Notes: a model not told the origin generated them from the letters alone. Shown: positions 1 to 8,738, counted from the first letter of the stretch. The stretch: DNA of 64,000 nt from Mycolicibacterium tusciae JS617 (GCF_000243415.2 NZ_KI912270.1:3162001-3226000); one strand, 5' to 3'. Numbers and translations are program-made.

Positions 1-56
1 TAGTTGTCGACGATGTGCTGCGCCGGCTGGATGCGCGCGGTACGCACGTCGAATAG
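1..56 (+). CDS. C-terminal end of an unidentified gene
   Basis: The frame starting at base 3 reads through 17 codons ending in a run of Asp, Leu and Arg, and stops with TAG at 54-56. The amino-acid pattern looks coding (amphipathic, Asp-Asp-Val-Leu-Arg-Arg-Leu), but too little remains to name a family. It would converge on the DUF1206 gene, whose stop lies about 10 bases away. The gene body is outside the window. Confidence 0.4.
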   Translation, partial: VVDDVLRRLDARGTHVE

Positions 57-64
57 ACAGCGGT

Positions 65-877
65 TCACATTCGCGAGTAGCGCACCAACGCGAAGCTGTA
101 CAAGCCGTACGCCGCGAAACCCGTTGCCGCAGCGATCAGGATCGCCGTGCCATACTGCGCGTGCCCCAGCGACTTGACCGCCGCGTCGAGGCCCGTCGCC
201 CTGGCCGGATCGCTCACGTATGTCGCCACGATCACCGACACGCCGGCGCCGAACAGCACCAACCCCTCTGCGACATGCCCGCAGACACCCAGCACCGTGA
301 TCAGCCGACCACCCGGAACCGTCAAGTCGTTGAGGAACTTGCGCGTCGCGCCCTTGTGCACGTAATAGGCACCGATCACGGCGATCACGAAGCCGACGAT
401 CACCAACAGAGCCTTGCCGCCACCGGACTGCATCAGCCGCGCGCTCAGTCCATCAGTCGTTTCCTTACCCCATCGCGAAACGCCGAGCGCGAACTGGACG
501 GCCGTGAACGCCACCGCACAGTAGATGAGGCCCAACCCGAAAGCCTTGAGCCTATCGCTGATTGGCGAGTCGCGATGGTGGGCCACGGTGCTCTCAGCCG
601 GATGCAGGCCCAGCACCGCTTCGGCGAACCTCCACATCGCCAGTGCGAACAGTCCGGCGGCCACGATCCACAGCGGCGCCGCGCCACCGCCGCTACTGGC
701 AAGCGTTGCCAATGCGCCCGTCTGGTCGGCGTCACCACCGAAACCCAACGCGATCCGCACGATCAGGTAGGCGATCAGCAGATGCAGTGTTCCGCTGACC
801 GGATAGCCGGCACGCGCGATCCATTCGACGGCGCGGGTCTGGGTGGCTTCGTTGACCGCTCCCTTGACGCTCGTCAT
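65..877 (-). CDS. DUF1206 domain-containing membrane protein
   Basis: A 270-residue integral membrane protein of the DUF1206 family. It is built from about three internal units, each with a pair of hydrophobic helices, giving about six membrane segments. The N-terminal unit carries the family-typical region around residues 19-45 (Trp-Ile-Ala-Arg-Ala-Gly-Tyr followed by a long hydrophobic helix). The later units contain short His/Lys-Gly motifs, such as His-Lys-Gly near residue 174. The start ATG at 877 is preceded by an AG-rich ribosome-binding site. It is monocistronic and upstream of nothing obvious. The biochemical role of the family is unknown; a plasma-membrane location is inferred from the helices. 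Confidence 0.85.
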   Translation of the reverse strand: MTSVKGAVNEATQTRAVEWIARAGYPVSGTLHLLIAYLIVRIALGFGGDADQTGALATLASSGGGAAPLWIVAAGLFALAMWRFAEAVLGLHPAESTVAHHRDSPISDRLKAFGLGLIYCAVAFTAVQFALGVSRWGKETTDGLSARLMQSGGGKALLVIVGFVIAVIGAYYVHKGATRKFLNDLTVPGGRLITVLGVCGHVAEGLVLFGAGVSVIVATYVSDPARATGLDAAVKSLGHAQYGTAILIAAATGFAAYGLYSFALVRYSRM

Positions 878-964
878 GCCAGCACTCCTTACCCGAGGCG
901 TGGGTTGCTGAAACGGCTACGGCAGCGATGATTCGGCGCTCGCATGCGGGGTAATCCTGACGGC

Positions 965-1120
965 ATGACTGATCGCGGGATGGCCATAGATTCCTCGGAA
1001 CAAGTGCCCGGCCAGCAGACCAACGAGAGTTCGCGCGATGACACCGCCGACAGCGAACCGAGCGTGACGAAGGGCCTCGGCGATGGCCCCCACGCCGGCG
1101 AAAGCACTCGCGCCGACTAA
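965..1120 (+). CDS. Possible small acidic hydrophilic protein (51 aa)
   Basis: An open frame from ATG 965 to TAA 1118-1120 encodes 51 residues rich in Asp, Glu, Ser, Thr and Gly, with no hydrophobic segment, suggesting a disordered peptide. It fills the gap between two minus-strand genes and ends 11 bases before the phosphatase stop codon. No strong ribosome-binding site is visible (only a weak purine stretch around 952-956), and no family is recognised. It could be a real small mycobacterial protein or a chance frame; conservation in related genomes would decide. Confidence 0.3.
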   Translation: MTDRGMAIDSSEQVPGQQTNESSRDDTADSEPSVTKGLGDGPHAGESTRAD

Positions 1121-1130
1121 CCGACTCAGG

Positions 1131-2099
1131 TCAAAGTGGCTGTTGCTCACCGGAAGCCATGGGGCCTCCGATCGGGATCATGATCACCGTGATGTTGTCG
1201 TGGCCGCCGGCATGCAAGGCATGGTCGACCAGCGCACGGGCCGCCTCGTCCGGGGTGACCCCATGGCAGAACCTGGCGATGTCGGCCGCCTCGGGCAGGT
1301 AGTTGTGCAGACCGTCGGAGCACAGCACCAAGACGCCTCGGTCGGCGGTGGTCAACGTGCTGATGCTCGATTCGTCGAACAATGGTCGTTCGGCATCGGC
1401 GCCGAACCAGCGGGTCAGGGTGTGCGCACCTCTCAGTACGACGGGTGAATCGGCCGGTATACCCCCGGAGACCAGTTGCTGGGCAAGGGTGTCGTCGACC
1501 GTCAGGCATTGCGGCTGCGCGGGCGGATCGGGCAGCCAGTACACCCTGCTGTCGCCCACGTTGGCGACGGCGATGTGCACCTCGCCAGCGCTCGACGAAA
1601 CGACGACCGCGGCCGTATAGGTGCATGACGACGGCGGAATTGATGCGTCGGGCGACTCGGCTGCCGCGGCTGCCTGCGCCGCGTCGGAGAGTCCGGCGAG
1701 CATCACCGATGTCAGGTCACGGGAGGCGACGAGTGCCGCCAACATCGCGTCGACGCCAGCGACCGACGCGGCCCGCGCGGCGTTTTGGCCATCGGCCGAC
1801 GTGGAGACGCCGTCGCATACAACCGCCGCAATCGCGGGTAACCGCTCCCCCGGCGCGCCTGCCACGGTTCCCGCTGCGCCGGCGTCCTCATTTCGGGTGT
1901 GCTCGATTCCGCGGTCGGTGATCAGCACGATCGCATCGAGATGGTCCTCGTCGCGATCCGGCTCAGTGCGGCCCTGAGCGGGCCTGGGCACTGCGACGCG
2001 TCGGATCGGCGTCGGGGCCGTTCCGCAGTTCTCGCAGAACCTTTGCACGGGAGCGATATTCGTCCCGCACTCCGTGCATGTCGACACTGCGCTCCTCAT
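1131..2099 (-). CDS. PP2C-family Ser/Thr phosphatase with N-terminal zinc ribbon
   Basis: A 322-residue cytoplasmic phosphatase. Residues 8-25 form a zinc ribbon (Cys8-x2-Cys11 ... Cys22-x2-Cys25). A PP2C catalytic domain spans about 50-315. Metal-binding motifs are visible: Arg-Asn-Glu-Asp near residue 67, Val-Cys-Asp-Gly, Asn-Val-Gly-Asp-Ser-Arg, Cys-Ser-Asp-Gly-Leu and the terminal Gly-His-Asp-Asn-Ile, so the enzyme should be an active Mn/Mg-dependent protein phosphatase. The ATG at 2099 has little Shine-Dalgarno sequence. A GTG 12 bases downstream (2087) sits behind a GAGGAG run and may be the true start. Its substrate, presumably a protein phosphorylated by a Ser/Thr kinase, is not indicated by the neighbours. 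Confidence 0.88.
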   Translation of the reverse strand: MRSAVSTCTECGTNIAPVQRFCENCGTAPTPIRRVAVPRPAQGRTEPDRDEDHLDAIVLITDRGIEHTRNEDAGAAGTVAGAPGERLPAIAAVVCDGVSTSADGQNAARAASVAGVDAMLAALVASRDLTSVMLAGLSDAAQAAAAAESPDASIPPSSCTYTAAVVVSSSAGEVHIAVANVGDSRVYWLPDPPAQPQCLTVDDTLAQQLVSGGIPADSPVVLRGAHTLTRWFGADAERPLFDESSISTLTTADRGVLVLCSDGLHNYLPEAADIARFCHGVTPDEAARALVDHALHAGGHDNITVIMIPIGGPMASGEQQPL

Positions 2100-2269
2100 A
2101 TTGTCGTCCCGGGACGCATCGCATTCGCTTCGTCTACGGAGGGGGTCATCGGCACTGGTGGCTGGACAAGCTCATGATTGCTCATTCGGGCTTACCGGCG
2201 AAGCGCTACGACCGCATTGGTGCAGTCGTGCCAATTATCGGCATGAGACGCGTCGATTCAAGGGTCGAT

Positions 2270-2815
2270 TTAGCCAGCGACGATCGGCCAGAAGAGGTCG
2301 AATAGCCGCGCTTCCCACCCGCTGACGGCCCGTCCCGTGCGGGCGCGCTCGGCGATATGCGCACCGACCACGGCGTCGACGAGTGTCGCGCCGTCGACAT
2401 CGGCACTGAAAGACCCGTCGGCCTTCGCCGCGTCGATCACCGACTCCAATTTGGTGCGCTGCTTGGCAAGGACCCGACGGAAAAGTTTGGTGAATTCGGG
2501 ATCCTCGTCGGTGAGCAAGGCCGCGAACCCGCCGACGCCGATGCCGACCTCGATGGTCTTGACCGCTTCTCCGATGAGCCACCGCAGCTGATCGGGCGGA
2601 TCGGCCTGCATAGGGAGTGGTACGGGAGCAGTCACTCGCGTCAATGCGGCGGACAGCATGTCGCGGCGGTCGCGGTGCCTGCGGTAGATGGTGGTCTTGG
2701 CGATACCCGAGCGTGCCGCGACCGCCTCGACCGTCACCGATCTGGGACCTTTGGAGCGCAGCAGCGCCAAGGCGGCGTCGGCGATGCCGTCGTCGACATC
2801 CGGGCGTTGCGTCAT
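2270..2815 (-). CDS. TetR-family transcriptional regulator
   Basis: A 181-residue repressor-type protein. The N-terminal helix-turn-helix spans about residues 10-55 (Val-Thr-Val-Glu-Ala-Val-Ala-Ala-Arg-Ser-Gly then Thr-Thr-Ile-Tyr-Arg-Arg), and the rest is a ligand/dimerisation domain of the usual length. It is divergent from the small membrane protein at 2959. The 140-base gap holds two overlapping inverted repeats (2857-2892) that are strong operator candidates, so it probably represses itself and that neighbour. The inducer is unknown. Confidence 0.9.
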   Translation of the reverse strand: MTQRPDVDDGIADAALALLRSKGPRSVTVEAVAARSGIAKTTIYRRHRDRRDMLSAALTRVTAPVPLPMQADPPDQLRWLIGEAVKTIEVGIGVGGFAALLTDEDPEFTKLFRRVLAKQRTKLESVIDAAKADGSFSADVDGATLVDAVVGAHIAERARTGRAVSGWEARLFDLFWPIVAG

Positions 2816-2853
2816 CGACCTCTCCTTATCGCTGGGAATACCGGCGGCCGGAA

Positions 2854-2895
2854 AAACGCTACACTAGGCGTAGCGCTACGATACGCGTAGCGTTT
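2854..2895. promoter_or_regulatory. Tandem overlapping TetR operator
   Basis: Two copies of CGCTAC-N7-GTAGCG lie at 2857-2875 and 2874-2892, sharing the central palindrome GTAGCGCTAC (2870-2879). The outermost AAACGCTAC and GTAGCGTTT arms make the whole 42-base block symmetrical about position 2874.5 except for the two spacers. It lies between the TetR gene and the divergent membrane-protein gene, where a dimeric TetR regulator would bind. Cooperative binding of two dimers is inferred. Confidence 0.75.
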
Positions 2896-2958
2896 CTAAA
2901 TGAGATTGACGAGATTCGAGAGGTGATAGACGTGTTGAGGGCATTGCGGAGGGTTTCG

Positions 2959-3312
2959 ATGACGTACGTGGCATATCTACTTCTGCTGCTGGTTTTCGTC
3001 GCGCTCGGGATGTTCGTCTACGCCCTGGCCGCCGAAAGTGCCCTGGCGGGGATCATCGGCGTGAGCATGGTCGTGTTGATGGTCGCGACCGTCGTGGGGT
3101 TCCGCGCGGGGGCCCGCATCCGGAGTGAGTCCAACGACAGCGGCATCGAGATCCCCAGTGAAAACATCTGGGCACGACCGCTGCGCCGCGAGCAGATCGA
3201 CGGGTATCTGCAGAGCTACCGCGCCACGCGCGCGAACCATGAGCAGCTGCTGCAGGCCGTGGCCGTGCCCGGGGGCGACCCGACACCATGGGTGAATCGA
3301 CGCGCGGCCTGA
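2959..3312 (+). CDS. Small two-helix membrane protein, probable TetR target
   Basis: A 117-residue protein of no recognised family. Two adjacent hydrophobic helices (about residues 4-27 and 29-50) are followed by a charged cytoplasmic tail of about 65 residues. The ATG at 2959 was chosen because GGAGGG at 2948-2953 sits just upstream; in-frame GTG codons at 2923 and 2932 are alternatives. Because the TetR operator lies in its upstream region, it is likely to be induced when that regulator is released. A role in membrane stress or transport is possible, but nothing in the sequence shows it. Confidence 0.7.
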   Translation: MTYVAYLLLLLVFVALGMFVYALAAESALAGIIGVSMVVLMVATVVGFRAGARIRSESNDSGIEIPSENIWARPLRREQIDGYLQSYRATRANHEQLLQAVAVPGGDPTPWVNRRAA

Positions 3313-3350
3313 TCCGATGAGTTTCGGGTGCGCTCGTGGTCTTCTTAGGC

Positions 3351-3995
3351 ATGACGCGCACGAACCTCTCGATGTCGATCTCCGCGGACGGCTACGTCGC
3401 CGGACCCGACCAGAGCGAGGAGAATCCCCTTGGAATGGGTGGCATCGCTGTTCACCATTGGCATATCGGGCCGGGCAGCGATCACCCGGTCAACCGGCAG
3501 GTGATGTCCGAGATGCTCGACGGCATGGGCGCAACGATCATGGGCCGCAACATGTTCGGGCCCATCCGTGGCGAATGGGCCGATTCGGACTGGAAGGGCT
3601 GGTGGGGCGACACCCCGCCGTACCACTGCCCGGTCTTCGTCCTCACCCATCACGAACACGAGCCGGTCGAGATGAAGGGTGGAACCACCTTCCATTTCGT
3701 GACCGACGGCATCGAAGCCGCCTACGCACAGGCCCAGGCGGCTGCCGGCGACCGGAACATCTCCATCGCGGGGGGCGCCTCCTGCGCCCGGCAGGCGATC
3801 AAGGCCGGCCTCGTCGACGAGATCGACCTGCAGGTGTCACCAGCGATCCTCGGTTCCGGCGAGCGTCTGTTCGACGGCTTCGAGGCCGGCCTCCCCGAGA
3901 TGGAACTCGTCCGAGTGCTGCATGCCCCCGGCGTGGCCCACCTCCGCTACGCGGTCACCCGGCGTCAGGAGACCGCTGCGGCGAGCTCCGCGTAG
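3351..3995 (+). CDS. Dihydrofolate-reductase-family (RibD C-terminal-like) protein
   Basis: A 214-residue protein of the RibD C-terminal/DHFR-like fold. It opens with the family pattern Ser-Met-Ser-Ile-Ser-Ala-Asp-Gly-Tyr-Val-Ala-Gly. A Met-Gly-Arg-Asn-Met-Phe segment, the nucleotide-binding Ile-Ala-Gly-Gly-Ala-Ser segment and a final Leu-Arg-Tyr strand follow. Such proteins bind NADPH or related cofactors, but the substrate is usually unknown. A GTG at 3336 would add five residues; neither start has a good ribosome-binding site. Its last 31 bases overlap the tail of the convergent hydrolase gene. Confidence 0.85.
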   Translation: MTRTNLSMSISADGYVAGPDQSEENPLGMGGIAVHHWHIGPGSDHPVNRQVMSEMLDGMGATIMGRNMFGPIRGEWADSDWKGWWGDTPPYHCPVFVLTHHEHEPVEMKGGTTFHFVTDGIEAAYAQAQAAAGDRNISIAGGASCARQAIKAGLVDEIDLQVSPAILGSGERLFDGFEAGLPEMELVRVLHAPGVAHLRYAVTRRQETAAASSA

Positions 3996-5116
3996 ACGGC
4001 GGCCTCGAAGCCGAGGATCGTCTCGACCATCTTGCCGTCGAAGAAGGGCAGCAGTTGTGTCGCGATCACCGCGCCGATCCCCGCGGTGCGGTCGATCCAA
4101 TAGAAGGAGTTGAACAGGCCCGACCAGTCGCCCGAGCCCGCGCTGCGCATGCCTGGCAGATCGATCAGGTACATGTGGAACCCCAGGCCCCACCCCTGCG
4201 GCACGTCGAGCAGCTCGACCGGGTTGGCCAGCTCGGGGACAGTCGACGCCAGCTTCTTCGGCAGCGGCGCCCCGTCGAGGTGGTCGGTCAACGCGAGCTT
4301 CACCGTCTCCTCCTTGAGGATGCGCCTGCCGTCGAGCTCGCCGCCGTTGACCCAGGCGCGCACAAACCGCCCGTAGTCCGCGATCGTCCCGTACGAGCCG
4401 TGGCCGCCTGAGTCCCACTCCGGCTCGGCGTCCAGGTCGATGTCGGTCGGTACCAGGCGACCGTCCGTGGTCCTGGAGAGGACCGGCAACAAGCGTTCGC
4501 GCTGCTCGTCGCTCGGGGCGAACGTCGAGTCCGTCATGCCGAGCGGGCCGTAGACGTTTTCGGCGAGGTAGTCGCCCAGCGTCTGGCCGCTCACGGCCTC
4601 GACGACCTGGCCGACCCAGTCGGTGCTGACGCCGTACTCCCAGACCGTGCCGGGATCGTGGACCAGCGGCGCACTGATGCTCTGCTTGAGTCCCGAAAGG
4701 ATGTTGGGGAAGCCGTAGTCGGTGCAGTACTTGAAGAGCTTCTCGTTGAGGAAGTGGTAACCGCAGCCAGACGTGTGGTTCATCAGCTGGCGGACGGTCG
4801 CCTGCGACTTGGGTGCGCGTAGGACCGGTTCGCCGCCCTCGAACCCGTCGAGCACCTGAAGCTCGCCGAACCCGGGCACGATCGACGCCACCGTCGCGTC
4901 GAGGTTGAGGCGCCCCTCCTCGAATAGCTGCAGCGCAGCAGTGGTCGCGACGGCCTTCGTCATCGAGGCGTTGCGAAACATGGTGTCGGGCCCGGCGTCG
5001 CCGGCCGCGCCCTCGTAGAGGACGCCGTCGCGGCCCACGATCGTGGCGGCGATGCCGTGCAGGGACCCATCGGCCGTCACACCATTCAGCAGGTCGTCGA
5101 TTCGCTCAAACCCCAT
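3965..5116 (-). CDS. Beta-lactamase-family serine hydrolase (EstB/class C-like)
   Basis: A 383-residue enzyme of the penicillin-binding-protein/beta-lactamase fold. The catalytic Ser-x-x-Lys is Ser51-Met-Thr-Lys54, and the second motif is Tyr161-Gly-Val in place of Tyr-x-Asn. There is no signal peptide, so it is probably a cytoplasmic esterase or peptidase rather than a secreted beta-lactamase. Family members hydrolyse esters, D-amino-acid peptides or lactones, and the substrate cannot be read from sequence. An AGGAGCTT-like ribosome-binding site precedes ATG 5116. Confidence 0.88.
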   Translation of the reverse strand: MGFERIDDLLNGVTADGSLHGIAATIVGRDGVLYEGAAGDAGPDTMFRNASMTKAVATTAALQLFEEGRLNLDATVASIVPGFGELQVLDGFEGGEPVLRAPKSQATVRQLMNHTSGCGYHFLNEKLFKYCTDYGFPNILSGLKQSISAPLVHDPGTVWEYGVSTDWVGQVVEAVSGQTLGDYLAENVYGPLGMTDSTFAPSDEQRERLLPVLSRTTDGRLVPTDIDLDAEPEWDSGGHGSYGTIADYGRFVRAWVNGGELDGRRILKEETVKLALTDHLDGAPLPKKLASTVPELANPVELLDVPQGWGLGFHMYLIDLPGMRSAGSGDWSGLFNSFYWIDRTAGIGAVIATQLLPFFDGKMVETILGFEAAVYAELAAAVS

Positions 5117-5186
5117 GTCAAGCTCCTTCGCTCTCAGGGATCATCGCACGTGCGGTGGGATGGGATAGGCCGCTTCTGCTGAGGTG

Positions 5187-5459
5187 TCAGACGTGGATTA
5201 TCGCAAGACCCGCGACACCTTCTAGGACATCGAAGTGCCCATCCTGCGTGACGACCGGCAGGTGCTTGGCGGCCGCGATTGCAGCGATCCACAGGTCACT
5301 GACTCGGACCCGTCGCCCCGCCTCGGCCGCGTGAACGCGTAGCAGCGCCAAAATTGAGCCCGCCTCTTCGACCTCTGTCAAGTCGTCGTGCGAGGTAGGT
5401 GCGCCCGCAAGAACGCGAACATTGCGGCGACGGTCGGCGAGCGTGGCGCGGGCGAGCCG
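5187..5459 (-). pseudogene. vapC-type PIN-domain toxin remnant
   Basis: The open frame after the stop at 5460-5462 encodes the last two thirds of a PIN-domain VapC RNase. It has the conserved Val-Ser-Asp-Leu-Trp-Ile-Ala-Ala segment, and Val-Val-Thr-Gln-Asp with the downstream acidic residues. The N-terminal strand with the first catalytic Asp is missing, and no ATG or GTG lies in the frame. Only a TTG at 5381 could start a 64-residue fragment. No antitoxin gene is recognisable in 5460-5736, which looks like degraded sequence. It is best read as a dead toxin. Confidence 0.7.
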
Positions 5460-5736
5460 TCAATTATTCACAGCGGCGGACGGTTTCGTCGTCGCCGAGC
5501 ACGACAACCGCTGTTGCCGTCGCGTCGTGAGGCCGAATCAAGGCAAGCTCCCCTCGGCAGGCACGACGCCGGGCCGGGCTGAGGCGGCGGCATCTGTGAA
5601 GTCAATTCGACGGTATCGGGAGCGACCGACAGCTCTGGACGTCAGCGATCTTTGACCGCAGGCCGCGACGCGACACGCCATCCGTGGAAAAGCGAATCAC
5701 CCTGCCGCCGATATCGAGTGAGGCATGCTCCAGTAC

Positions 5737-6516
5737 ATGAAGAAGCGGCACCTCGTGATCGCGGTCGCGGTGATGCTCACCGTGGCGGCGTGCGACAGCT
5801 CCAGCACGCCGGCCTCGGAGTCCACGACGACGACGCCGAACACTTCGACGTCAGCTGCGGCCACCACGTCCGCCACGTCCGCCGCGCCGACCACGGCGGC
5901 TGCCGCATCGTCCGCGTGCGCCGAGCTCGAGGGAACGGTTGGTGACGCCAACCTCTGCACGGTCCACACCGAGACGCCCGACTACACGATCGACATGAGC
6001 TTCCCCGTCGACTATCCCGACCAAGCTGCGGTGGTTGGTCTCCTGACCGATCAACGCGACGGGTTCGTCGCACTCGTCGAGGAGCCGCCGGTGCGCGATG
6101 TGCCCAAGGCGCTCGACATCAAGTCGCAGACATTCCGGTCAGGAACTCCGACGGCAGGTACCCAAAGCCTGGTCTTCGAGGAGTACGCCAACTTCGGTGG
6201 CGCCCATCCGGTGACGAACTACGACGCCCTCAATTTCGACCTCGACAAGAAGGCGCCGATCACGTTCGACACGTTGTTCAAGCCGGAGGCGGACGCCGTC
6301 GCCGTGCTCGATCCACTTGTGCAGGCGGAGTTGAAGAAGCAGTTGCCGGGCGCGCCCGTTCCCGACAATCCGGTGGGTGCGGAGATGTACACGAACTTCG
6401 CCCTGACCGATGACGCGGTGGTGTTCTTCATCAGCCAGGGCCAGTGGACCATCTCGGCCGCGGGACCGCAGACGGTTTCGATACCCCGCGCCGAACTGAC
6501 ATCGATCCTGGCCTGA
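5737..6516 (+). CDS. MPT64-like lipoprotein (DUF3298/RsiV-like domain)
   Basis: A 259-residue exported lipoprotein. The signal peptide ends in a lipobox with Cys19 (Leu-Thr-Val-Ala-Ala-Cys), followed by a Ser/Thr-rich linker to about residue 65. The folded domain (about 65-259) follows the mycobacterial antigen MPT64 closely: Cys-Ala-Glu-Leu-Glu-Gly-Thr, Tyr-Pro-Asp-Gln, Gly-Gly-Ala-His-Pro-Val-Thr, Ile-Thr-Phe-Asp-Thr-Leu and a final Val-Pro-Arg-Ala strand. MPT64 itself is secreted and immunogenic; here the lipobox suggests membrane anchoring. The start was moved from an ATG at 5725 to 5737 to fit the signal peptide. The molecular function of the family is not established. Confidence 0.85.
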   Translation: MKKRHLVIAVAVMLTVAACDSSSTPASESTTTTPNTSTSAAATTSATSAAPTTAAAASSACAELEGTVGDANLCTVHTETPDYTIDMSFPVDYPDQAAVVGLLTDQRDGFVALVEEPPVRDVPKALDIKSQTFRSGTPTAGTQSLVFEEYANFGGAHPVTNYDALNFDLDKKAPITFDTLFKPEADAVAVLDPLVQAELKKQLPGAPVPDNPVGAEMYTNFALTDDAVVFFISQGQWTISAAGPQTVSIPRAELTSILA

Positions 6517-6660
6517 CGCATCGGCGATCGCGGGGAGACCGCGCGAGTCGTGGCGTCAGCCGTCAGCGAGTGGCCCGGATCGTCTTATCTTGGTGTCGAT
6601 CACGGGTTACCAACGGCGGTAGAGTTGGCTATCGGCCGCAGTTTGCTGGGGGGTTGCGGG

Positions 6661-6975
6661 ATGTCTGATCCGAACGAGCAGTTGAAGGTAGATCCGAAAG
6701 AGCTGCATGCTGCGGCAGACCAACTCGACGGACAGGCAAGCGAGTTCTCGGCAACCCATGAAACGGCATTCTCGCGGGCGAGCAAGACGAACCTGGGTTC
6801 GGGCTTGTCGGCTGCCGTGATGCCGCAGATGCTGGCAGCCTGGGAGACCGACAGCGCCCGCTTCGCCAAGCACTTCGCCACGAACGCGCAGGGACACCTC
6901 GAAGCAGCCGCGCGCTATGCGAAGACAGATGGCGCCAGCGCCGACGGGATCCACGACGCGGGTGCTGCGCTGTGA
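6661..6975 (+). CDS. EspC-like type VII secretion substrate
   Basis: A 104-residue helical protein of the ESX-1 secretion-associated EspC/DUF2580 family (PF10824). It has an N-terminal Val-Asp-Pro-Lys-Glu-Leu-His-Ala-Ala-Ala-Asp-Gln-Leu helix, a central turn, and a second helix ending in Tyr-Ala-Lys-Thr-Asp, the usual C-terminal secretion-type region. It is nine bases upstream of the TNT toxin gene and almost certainly its small secretion partner. Two paralogous pairs lie at 39277-39606 and 52878-53192. Confidence 0.88.
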   Translation: MSDPNEQLKVDPKELHAAADQLDGQASEFSATHETAFSRASKTNLGSGLSAAVMPQMLAAWETDSARFAKHFATNAQGHLEAAARYAKTDGASADGIHDAGAAL

Positions 6976-6984
6976 GCTGACACC

Positions 6985-8736
6985 GTGGCGCTGAACTTGA
7001 GGGAGCTGCGGGAGTGGCCGCCTGAAATCGCGGATCTAGCCGGTTCCACTCGTGAGGCTGCGGCGAACCATGCGAATTCGGCTGACTTCTATCGGTCGTT
7101 GGCGGCGACCTCCAGATGGGAGGGCGACGGCGGAGACGCGGCGCGGGCGGCAATGCTGGCCATCGCCGGTGAGCACGACGGGATGGCAGAGACCCTGGGC
7201 AAAGCGGCCACCGGCATGGAGCACGCCCAGCAGCAAGCCGAGCACGTTGCGCAAAAGATCACGGACATTCTCAATTACGCCGCCGAGGCGCCCGCGGTAC
7301 AGATCGACGAGTCCACGAACCAGGTGATCGCGCCGGACACTACGTATTTGGATGACGAGGCCGCGGCGAAGGTGGCGGCCAAGGTCGCCGACTTGCAGGC
7401 GCAGATCGCGGCGGCCCTGTCCCGGGGCGAAGAGGTGGATGCCGACCTGGCGGGGGCGATTGTCACGGCCACCGGCACATCGGCTTCCGAGGTGAAGACG
7501 GCGTCCTCGGTGGAGGACCTTTTGCTGCCCGGCTCTGGGCAACGGCAAGGAACGCCGTCCGCGGACAGCGCGTCGCCACCGGACAGGCTGGACAGCGCAC
7601 TCGATCAGCTCGCCGGAAGACCCGGCTCAGCCTCGTCAGGCATCCAGGAGGTCGACGGTTCTGCGGCACCAGTTCCCTTGAACCCGGCGAAGATCGAACA
7701 GTTCAAGGCGTTGGCCCGGCAGACGATGCTTCGCGACGGTGTACCGCCGGATCAGATCGAAGCACGCCTGGATGCGATGGTCACCGCGGCACGACAACCG
7801 CACAAGCCCTACACCCCGACGGAACCGGACAAGATGCCGCCGCCCGGCTTCGCAGAGGGGTTCGCCGATCGTTGGTTCGAGACCGAACAAGGCATCAAAA
7901 ACCTGATCGGGCAGGGCGGGCCGGGGGCACCGGGGGTGTGGGAATCCTGGCGTGACCTGCTCGAGAGCACCAACGACCAAATCACGAACCCGGTCGGAAC
8001 AGCTGTCGACGAAGTCAAGAACGCGCTGGAGTCGCCGAGCGGGGCGTATTACCTCGGCGGGAAGGCAGCAGAGGGTGCTATCGCCGCACCTGGCGTCATC
8101 TTCGGCGGCGAAGGTGCTCTCGTGGCACGAGCCGGCGCGCTCGACGACCTCGCCGGCGCAGGCGCTATTCCTCGTGAGGTCATCGACAACCCAACTCATA
8201 CAGGCGCGTTCGAGCATCACACACCGACACCACTTAGCGACTTGCCGAGCCACCGCCTACCGACGGCAGATGCGCCGCCCCCACCCCTGGCGCCAGATTC
8301 ACCGTTGTTCGACGGCTACGACCCGACACCCCCGGGTCCGGAATTCACCAACCCCGACGGCAGCTTGATCTATCCCGACGACAGCCTGCCGGAAAAGCCA
8401 TACGCAATACCTGGCACCGTGGTCGACAACGTCCAGTTAGCCGCAGGCACCGAGCTCGAGCGCTTCGGCTACCCGGGTGGCACCTACCTCGCTCCGGAAG
8501 GAACGCCCTTTGCCGAACTCTCACTGCCGTCAGACAGCGCCGCCAGACCCTACTACCGCTACGTCGTCGATGATCCCACTGCACTTCCGCCCGGCTGGCT
8601 CATCGAACAATCCCAGGCGGCGCCATGGTTTCATCAGCCCGGCGGCGGACCGCAATTCCGAATCATCGCGCCCGATGGGGACGAGGCTTCAGTCGGTGCG
8701 TTGGTTGACTGGGGATTCTTGAGAGAGGTGAAGTAG
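6985..8736 (+). CDS. Type VII secreted toxin with C-terminal TNT NAD+ glycohydrolase domain
   Basis: A 583-residue CpnT-like protein. Residues 1-165 are an EspA/WXG100-like helical delivery domain with Trp-Glu-Gly near residue 45, ending in Asp-Ala-Asp-Leu-Ala. A long Pro-rich linker follows, and residues about 470-583 are a TNT domain. The three residues known to be critical in M. tuberculosis TNT are conserved with matching spacing: Arg493, Tyr501 and Gln557 (corresponding to Arg757, Tyr765 and Gln822). The domain should therefore hydrolyse NAD+. The start is GTG 6985, and the preceding EspC-like gene ends nine bases earlier. The next gene overlaps or abuts the stop and probably encodes the immunity protein. 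Confidence 0.88.
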   Translation: MALNLRELREWPPEIADLAGSTREAAANHANSADFYRSLAATSRWEGDGGDAARAAMLAIAGEHDGMAETLGKAATGMEHAQQQAEHVAQKITDILNYAAEAPAVQIDESTNQVIAPDTTYLDDEAAAKVAAKVADLQAQIAAALSRGEEVDADLAGAIVTATGTSASEVKTASSVEDLLLPGSGQRQGTPSADSASPPDRLDSALDQLAGRPGSASSGIQEVDGSAAPVPLNPAKIEQFKALARQTMLRDGVPPDQIEARLDAMVTAARQPHKPYTPTEPDKMPPPGFAEGFADRWFETEQGIKNLIGQGGPGAPGVWESWRDLLESTNDQITNPVGTAVDEVKNALESPSGAYYLGGKAAEGAIAAPGVIFGGEGALVARAGALDDLAGAGAIPREVIDNPTHTGAFEHHTPTPLSDLPSHRLPTADAPPPPLAPDSPLFDGYDPTPPGPEFTNPDGSLIYPDDSLPEKPYAIPGTVVDNVQLAAGTELERFGYPGGTYLAPEGTPFAELSLPSDSAARPYYRYVVDDPTALPPGWLIEQSQAAPWFHQPGGGPQFRIIAPDGDEASVGALVDWGFLREVK

Positions 8737-8738
8737 TG

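Noticed and set aside
5460..5600. A possible antitoxin gene upstream of the VapC remnant
   Set aside because: The only open frame lacks a start codon and does not resemble VapB, Phd or other antitoxins.
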